DNA of 64,000 nt from Bacillus sp. T3. Lineage in GTDB: Bacteria; Bacillota; Bacilli; Bacillales; Cytobacillaceae. The notes under the pieces are model-generated. The model was not told the DNA's origin. It saw only the letters and a program-made list of their open reading frames with translations, and did not search any database. Location: assembly GCF_033449965.1 (NCBI RefSeq), contig NZ_CP137761.1, forward strand, positions 434,001-498,000, in the 5' to 3' direction. Position 1 is the stretch's first letter. Each line of letters begins with the position of its first letter. The translations under genes and the position numbers were made by a program. Positions 59,901 through 64,000 of this stretch are shown piece by piece.

Positions 59901-60472
59901 CTCTTCTTAACCTGTTTCTTTTTAATCGCCCAAACGGATATACCTAATACGATTGAGGATAGGATTAATAGAGATATATATAGGGTGAAATTCGTGGGAT
60001 CACCCGTTTTTGGAGCGTCAATATCATTCGTAACCTTACTGTCTTTGTTATTGTTCGAAGTGTTATCCGTTTTGCTTCCGTTATCAGTTGATTCTGAAGC
60101 AGGAGGTGTTGGTGTTGCTGTTGCGGCTTTTTTAGGAAGTTTCACACTGAAAGTTAAAACATTTTCTGCTTTTGGATCCAAGCTATCAATCTTCCAAGTT
60201 AGCTTATTAGCAGTTTGTTTAGCGGAGGAACTAAGTACTTCTAATTCCTCTGGTAATGTTGTGGTAACCTTTATATTTGTTCTTTTATGTACTGTGGGAT
60301 TTGTAACCTTTAAATCATATTTGATTTCTTCATCAGGATTGTAGCTATCATTACTAGTCGTTAGGTCTACCTGCATTTGTAAATCGTCTGCTGCAAAAAC
60401 GTTTAAATTGTTACTAAATAGAGCAAAAAATAGAACAGATAATAGTAAAAGTAATTTCTTAGTTGGTTTCAT
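56936..60472 (-). CDS. Sortase-substrate / VWA-TSP3-lipase fusion with an internal sorting signal and second signal peptide
   Basis: This encodes 1178 residues. Part 1 (1-186): a signal peptide (ending NVFA, about 27), a DUF11-like domain (VDLTTSNDSYNPDEEIKYDL), a Thr/Ser/Asn linker, then DAPKTGDP (APKTG 153-157), a hydrophobic helix (161-183) and KKK: a complete LPXTG-like sorting signal. Part 2 starts with a second signal-peptide-like helix (190-210, LIFALLSSSAPFIQA then EEKKEE), an FN3-like domain, seven or more calcium-type TSP3 repeats (DTDDDGLPDGYE and similar, about 333-470), a VWA domain with MIDAS DSSGS at 626-630, more TSP3 repeats, and a class-3-lipase-like domain with TGHSLGG (Ser 1008). 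The start overlaps the upstream sortase gene by 14 bases. There is no frameshift in the ORF, so it is either a real two-part polyprotein or a recent fusion of two genes. Confidence 0.85.
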   Translation of the reverse strand: MKPTKKLLLLLSVLFFALFSNNLNVFAADDLQMQVDLTTSNDSYNPDEEIKYDLKVTNPTVHKRTNIKVTTTLPEELEVLSSSAKQTANKLTWKIDSLDPKAENVLTFSVKLPKKAATATPTPPASESTDNGSKTDNTSNNNKDSKVTNDIDAPKTGDPTNFTLYISLLILSSIVLGISVWAIKKKQVKKSLTFLLIFALLSSSAPFIQAEEKKEEVTKTHTVTIQGKEYTITTEVEASYEIILQSGKWVKNPDTQALGWEASWEEIPNADSYNVYRGFAEDEFALIGENLQETNFVDEGFNLNGFTYYYVVAVENGVEGSRSNVTVIDGSKDTDKDSLSDTQEEYYGSNVKNTDTDDDGLPDGYEVKQTQTDPTKEDTDTNGTSDGDEDLDQDGLTNKKELELGTEPSKGDSDFDGLVDLEEVKLGTNALSPDTDEDGLEDGFERENGFNPLKKDTNDNGILDSDEVGEFTTEVPLIEKDDHVTPSVSITSKAIDAATTSITNLEGVDSFLSEEIPGYMGAGFDFTTEVEFDEAAMTFQYDESFNGQSIRPEIYYYNEEQQRLEKLENQVHDPNSRTVTATVTHFSKYILLNGVEWDKAWENEIVPPNYNNEGNLKKIDVVFSIDSSGSMDWEDPSDLRKTAAKSFVEKLTEEDRAAVVDFDYYATTLVNLTTDKDAVQYAIDTIDSSGGTDLYVGVKEAIDEIVANGDENNFRFVIFLTDGDGYWDDSAIDYANENNVTIYTIGLGANVQQSLLERIATETGGKYFFASSADKLDEIFDETAEETIDYVKDSDTDGIPDWYEINGLRLGNGVTVKTDYLVRDEDKDGLLDGEEIVPSNFIGDWAEGIYFKMISDPRQKDSDFDGAPDDEEKPDNRLVYNLSQKHKVLITDLSYVNVENWINLHKGKDVTELDGIDEKYDELVGWKVIDSENSHNLGFGFGAIALKKGKQVVISYRGSDGTSDWLFANRQILIENNNDQAEDAKEFTADIMLETKDKDVQVYLTGHSLGGFLTQAVAYDMYENKLSDVVFWKKNKEAIEKALNKKDYFQGATTYNSAFFLPERKSNAKKTAIPFSDIYKTKYDNVVYNYAMTGDMLYMAETFLYSDKPQTEGRMGSRTIFGKQYNYDITPLVDAIITGTNGDIKRELGNLSDEVKARHSLNNFYKYTTEMAKNEEEF

Positions 60473-61202
60473 CAGTTTCTCTCCCCTTGGTTAGAAGCTT
60501 GGCGTGTATGACTAATCTTTCAGTATCATCCGTTGAACACGTTGACAACGTAAGAATAGTTTCTGCCTGTTCAATTTTTGTGTTCGTAAAAATTGAAGAA
60601 TTATTTTTTATTTTACTCAAAAAGTCCTCAAATTCGGTCTGCTCTGGAAAGGACACCTTCATCCATTCTGAATCGGACTCATTGGCAATCGAAACCGAAA
60701 ATATTTCCCAATCATATGTATTATCAAGAAAATTAGTTTGTATTAGGCTGTGATTAAGTGTATAAGTCTCATCCAAATACTTGGATAAATTCCCGAACAT
60801 ACTACCATCTTTCATATCATGCCCGTAAATAATGGTATTCTGGTCTAATTTTGTGGATGAATTCTTGCTATCCATAAAAATAGCCCCAGCTTTATCTTTT
60901 TCTAAGTAAAAATTATGAGATAAATAGAAATCATTATTATCGGTTTTTACAATCGGATAGTGGATGTTTGTATTTGGCAGCGATAGCCATCCGAGATAAT
61001 CCTCATTAATACTACTCATTTTTTTAAATACATCTGAATTACCTTTCTTACGTTCTTCCTGATAAATTGTATTTATCTCTTTATATTTTTCGGAAGACTT
61101 ATGGTAGGAATACATACTAGTTGAAATAAAATATACTGCTAAAATAATTCCGATTGAACTTATGACTATTAAAAACTTTAAAAAGCCATTGACGATATTC
61201 AT
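60459..61202 (-). CDS. srtB: Class B sortase
   Basis: This membrane transpeptidase of 247 residues anchors secreted proteins to peptidoglycan. It has one N-terminal helix (about 8-28). The catalytic residues are H128 (IIYGHDMKDGSMFG), C222 (LTLSTCSTD) and R229 (ERLVIHAKL). YGHDMKDGSMF and the TLSTC/R spacing are class B features. It is translationally coupled to the gene at 56936, so the APKTG-type signal in that protein is its likely substrate, although class B enzymes more often use NPQTN-like signals. Confidence 0.9.
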   Translation of the reverse strand: MNIVNGFLKFLIVISSIGIILAVYFISTSMYSYHKSSEKYKEINTIYQEERKKGNSDVFKKMSSINEDYLGWLSLPNTNIHYPIVKTDNNDFYLSHNFYLEKDKAGAIFMDSKNSSTKLDQNTIIYGHDMKDGSMFGNLSKYLDETYTLNHSLIQTNFLDNTYDWEIFSVSIANESDSEWMKVSFPEQTEFEDFLSKIKNNSSIFTNTKIEQAETILTLSTCSTDDTERLVIHAKLLTKGRETDETN

Positions 61203-61331
61203 TTCACCCCTTTCATTAGTAGAATATTACATTTTTTCATTTTAACACTTTTGTCATAGGAGAAAATATACAAGTGTTCGCCAAAATGCGACAATAGACC
61301 CATTTGAGCTTTGAAAATGAAAAAACGGTAA

Positions 61332-61357
61332 TAAAAAAACGCCAATAATGGCGTTTG
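61332..61357 (-). terminator. Terminator of the 75-residue gene
   Basis: On the minus strand AAACGCCA, loop, TGGCGTTT is followed by TTTTTATT. A near-copy with the same flanks lies at 62582-62610. Confidence 0.8.
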
Positions 61358-61423
61358 GTCCTTGTTTATGATTGTTTATTATTTATTGTTATTTTAAAAT
61401 TCCTCACTATGTACCTCACTTAT

Positions 61424-61651
61424 TTAAAGGTGCTGTTCATACCAATGGATAAGCTCATCGATTTCAGCATTCATTTTTGCTTGAGCTAGCTGTGTTTTTT
61501 CTTTTTCGGCTAATGGAAGAAAATCAGCTACAACATCTAGATCTTCTTGATCGCCTTTTTCAACAAGTGAACGGAGGAGCTTGTATACCAATTGGGTATC
61601 ATTTTCACTTACTTGCTCTACTAGGTAATGAAGGTTTTCTTTTGGAATCAT
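61424..61651 (-). CDS. Small acidic helical protein (75 residues), unknown
   Basis: It starts MIPKENLHYLVEQV and ends IDELIHWYEQHL. ATG 61651 has AGAGGTG 8 bases upstream; the frame is open to 61696 but without a site. Length, acidity and leucine pattern resemble type II antitoxin-like proteins, but no toxin gene is adjacent on this strand. Function unassigned. Confidence 0.55.
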   Translation of the reverse strand: MIPKENLHYLVEQVSENDTQLVYKLLRSLVEKGDQEDLDVVADFLPLAEKEKTQLAQAKMNAEIDELIHWYEQHL

Positions 61652-61921
61652 CAATAAAACACCTCTTGAAAAAAATAATGTGAATTTAGGTTGCACAAAG
61701 CAACATATTCTTAATATAACGCTTAAAGGTTGGTTGAATTGTGAAAGTTGTAAGAATTATAGGTTCTGCAATTATATGAGTCTGATAGAAACAACACATA
61801 GTAACAATTTTAGTCAATGACAAAATCGAACAAATCTCTTTAATTCTTTCTCGTACAATGGGAAAATTTTGAAAAATGGTAGTAGAATAGAATTAAACTC
61901 AGATAAAAGGGGACTTGTCTT

Positions 61922-62447
61922 GTGGCGGATAAAGCTAAGAATATTAAAAAGATTAGAAAACAGTATGTTGCCAGATTAAATGAGATAAAGGAAGACGTAA
62001 AGAAAGTAAAAGAAGTGGTCAATGATGATTGGTACAAAAGTATAGGGTTAGTTAATGGAACAAAGGATGACTTCAAACAATGGTTTTCAGCAAGACTGGA
62101 AGAAATTTATGCAGGCTATTTAATTCAGCTCATTGCTTCAACTGAGCAGGGGTTGAAAAGAGTTTATGCCGAAATTTTTAACCAGGAATTTGATCTGGAT
62201 CGAAATATCATAGCGACCATTATCGTACGTCTAAATGGACAAATGAACATTTCCATTCCACAGAGTGAATACGAACAAATAAGACGGCTAATTACCTTAA
62301 GAAATACGTTAATCCATGAAAATTTCCGAGTATCCGCTATTCTACCTGGAAGGGGTAGCGAGCTACACCTTTGTTAAAGATTATATAAAAAGCTATAAAA
62401 ATACATTCAAGCAATATTTCAAGGAAATTGAAAGCAAATGTAGTTAG
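61922..62447 (+). CDS. HEPN-type protein (RxxxxH motif), one apparent frameshift
   Basis: The corrected length is about 174 residues. It is mostly helical, with the motif LRNTLIHENFR, an R-x4-H element typical of HEPN ribonucleases and related proteins. The N-terminal half is a lysine-rich coiled coil (KKIRKQYVARLNEIKEDVKKVKE). GTG 61922 has AAAGGGG 9 bases upstream. The frame breaks at CCTGG 62345-62349; reading CCGG gives SAILPEGVASYTFVKDYIKSY and a normal end at 62447. The closest family by eye is the MAE_28990/RiboL-PSP HEPN group. It stands alone without an obvious toxin or antitoxin partner. Confidence 0.7.
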
Positions 62448-62581
62448 GGTGTTGGGGCACGCCCATTATGAACTTTTAATTGAAGCAAAGCTTAGAATGT
62501 CGGCAATATTATTTTAACTTTGTCCTCTATCCTTGATACAGATTCGAGAAGTCGTGATAGTGATAATGAAAAAGTGACAAC

Positions 62582-62610
62582 AAAAAAACGCCAGATAATG
62601 GCGTTTGGTC
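62582..62610 (-). terminator. Terminator of the 65-residue gene
   Basis: On the minus strand AAACGCCATTATCTGGCGTTTTTTT forms a 7-8 bp stem with a T tract. It is related in sequence to the terminator at 61332. Confidence 0.8.
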
Positions 62611-62627
62611 TGTGTTCATGATGAGTA

Positions 62628-62825
62628 TTATCGGTTGTTGTTTTTGTTGTTGCCAGTTAAATTATTTACAACATTCTTAGTAGCATCAACCGTGTTCATT
62701 GCGATCTTTTCCGTAGTTTCTAAAGCGTTATGCATGGTTTCAAAAGCAGAGCCTGCTGTGTTCTTTAAACTTTCTGCGACACCTTGGTTATTTTGTTGAT
62801 CCTTATTATTTTTTTGATTAGCCAT
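62628..62825 (-). CDS. Small hydrophilic Asn/Gln-rich protein (65 residues), unknown
   Basis: It starts MANQKNNKDQQNNQGVAESL and ends NLTGNNKNNNR, with a central amphipathic helix (AFETMHNALETTEKIAMNTV). GGAGGTGAG 5 bases upstream is a very strong site, and a terminator follows. The composition resembles small spore or stress proteins, but I cannot assign it. Confidence 0.65.
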   Translation of the reverse strand: MANQKNNKDQQNNQGVAESLKNTAGSAFETMHNALETTEKIAMNTVDATKNVVNNLTGNNKNNNR

Positions 62826-62946
62826 TTAGTCTCACCTCCTAAACAGCCATAGGATATGTATTATTACGATAATTATTCAGATGAACATTCAATTAAGGAA
62901 CGACTGCATAAGCCTTCCGAAGAGCTTTAATAAATAGATTTGGAAC

Positions 62947-62988
62947 GTGGGTACGATTCTTCTTTTTGGTTAGGAGGACCGTACCCAC
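62947..62988. repeat. 9-bp inverted repeat downstream of the ComK-like gene
   Basis: GTGGGTACG and CGTACCCAC are exact complements separated by 24 bases. No T tract follows on either strand, so a terminator role is uncertain; it lies 30 bases past the stop of the minus-strand gene. Confidence 0.45.
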
Positions 62989-63019
62989 ATTTCGAAACAC
63001 TTGATTGTTTTAGTTTCTA

Positions 63020-63860
63020 TTACTTTTTGGCGTGTAAAAGGTTTAGGATTGCAAATTTTATGGCGGTTTCTCGATTGTCCTGCTGTTCCGCCATTCCGCT
63101 TTTAGCATTCGGCCCGTCTTTTTCGAAATCTTCCTGATGAAAGGCTAAAGAATACATCATTCCATTTTGTAATGTAAATAATTTAAGCGTGTACTGCTTC
63201 CCTTTGTAGTTGTACTGTTCAATTTGTTCCACAAAAGTGATTGAATGGAAGGTGATATCACTCTTCAACTCTTTTCCCTCTTGCCTGCCTTCTTGCTTTT
63301 TCTGTTGAATGGATTTTGCTTTTTTACGCTTATGTACGTGTTCTTTTGTTGGATAAAGAAATAATTTTGTATGAGGGTCTGCAATAACAGAGATCGGATC
63401 TTTGCCTATTCCAACCGTAATATCTCTTAGTTGTTTTGCACAATGAAGTTTGTGATTGAAGGATGAAAGGAGCGGCGCAACCTCAAGGACATAGCCATTT
63501 TTAAAAATGACATTTGTTCGTCTACCATTTTGCGTCGTTCTGTAAACTTGATTCGGATTGATCCAAATTTTTGTATCTGTTGCCAATTTAGTTGGTAGAA
63601 TACAAATTCCTAGAATCGGGTTAACCATCACCTGGATACATGTTAATATCGCCGAGGATTTCTCTTGCTGACTTCTTGGCACCACTAAGGTTAAATCCGT
63701 TCATTTTAATACTATTTTCTAGAATTTGAGTAGGGGATAAATTAACCAGGAATGTACTCTCCACTTCGTTTATGATCGAACAAGGATTGCCAAATTGATC
63801 ATAATGCTCCACCATAAAATTAAGCTGTTGATTGATTAGATAAAGATCTTTAATTTCCAC
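63020..63860 (-). CDS. comK: ComK-family competence transcription factor homologue with a C-terminal extension; one apparent frameshift
   Basis: The segments 63621-63899 and 63020-63685 join to about 279 residues. The pattern matches ComK: STFLVNLSPTQILENSIKMNG, AKKSAREILGD, PVMVNPILGICILPT, TKIWINPNQV, NVIFKNGYVLEV and LLSSFNHKLHCAKQL. ComK opens the competence regulon. The break is CCTGG at 63631-63635 (CCAGG on the coding strand); reading CCGG gives NMYPVMVNPILG in frame. Residues beyond about 180 are an extra basic linker (KKAKSIQQKKQEGRQEGKE) and a globular tail (ITFHSITFVEQIEQYNYKGK) not found in B. subtilis ComK (192 residues). GTG 63860 with AAAGGAAG upstream is the best start. It may be a second, divergent ComK. 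Confidence 0.78.
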
Positions 63861-64000
63861 TAGGTCACTTCCTTTAATTGGTTTTGGGTATGAAAACACT
63901 TGGCTAAGGAGTGGCAGGATGACATAGGAATGTTTTTACTATGTTTACATTTTTATCACCCACTTTCAGTATGTGTTTACTTAGATTAATGGCAGCATGA

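Noticed and set aside
1..64000. rRNA, tRNA, T-box or classical riboswitch genes
   Set aside because: I looked for tRNA arms, the T-box GGGTGG motif and common riboswitch cores and found none.

Overview
The window is from a low-GC, endospore-forming Firmicute of the Bacillaceae. The evidence is a CwlC-type spore mother-cell amidase, a ComK-family regulator, a LysM/P60 cell-wall hydrolase, YwqCDE/EpsCNML-type exopolysaccharide genes, strong GGAGG ribosome binding sites, frequent TTG/GTG starts and T-rich intrinsic terminators. I cannot name the species.

Layout. (1) 0-12 kb, accessory: cwlC, a BenE-like permease, a small coiled-coil protein, a SWIM zinc-finger / SNF2 helicase pair, a small membrane protein and an alkaline phosphatase, with four five-unit arrays of a 21-bp-period repeat, a 52-bp palindromic array and a 70-bp triplication between them. 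The SWIM, SNF2 and phosphatase genes are visibly GC-richer than the rest. (2) 12-15.4 kb: two IS1182-family copies, head to head, each with its own 7-bp target duplication. (3) 15.6-18.2 kb: a membrane protein, a LysM/NlpC-P60 endopeptidase and a small protein. (4) 18.9-36.5 kb: one plus-strand exopolysaccharide operon. It runs from regulator, tyrosine kinase and phosphatase, through a structured RNA that looks like the eps-associated RNA (EAR), to UTP-glucose pyrophosphorylase, the EpsC-N-L-M set for a bacillosamine-type primer sugar, glycosyltransferases, a TviB-type dehydrogenase, a pyruvyl transferase, a MurB paralogue, a polymerase, an AAC(3)-fold acetyltransferase and a flippase. (5) 36.6-39.5 kb: a decayed tyrosine recombinase and a degenerate IS66 element. 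(6) 39.6-61.2 kb: a surface/secretome island with a large subtilase, a decayed relative, a repeat-rich parallel-helix protein, an FN3-like repeat protein, an O-antigen-ligase family protein, and a VWA/lipase protein next to a class B sortase. (7) 61.4-64 kb: small proteins, a HEPN-type protein and a ComK homologue.

The strongest cross-cutting observation concerns the reading frames. About ten otherwise intact genes carry apparent one-base frameshifts, and most of the shifts sit in CCAGG or CCTGG. Changing that pentamer to CCGG restores the frame and the expected conserved residues. This looks like a systematic base-calling artefact at modified CCGG sites, and would imply a CCGG-specific cytosine methyltransferase in the strain. 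Those genes are therefore annotated as probably intact.

Most striking candidate biology: a single ORF (56936-60472) that appears to encode two secreted proteins in tandem, a short sortase substrate with its own sorting signal followed by a second signal peptide and a VWA/calcium-repeat/lipase protein; an EAR-type antitermination RNA in an operon that contains strong internal terminators; and a family of five-unit 21-bp repeat arrays.
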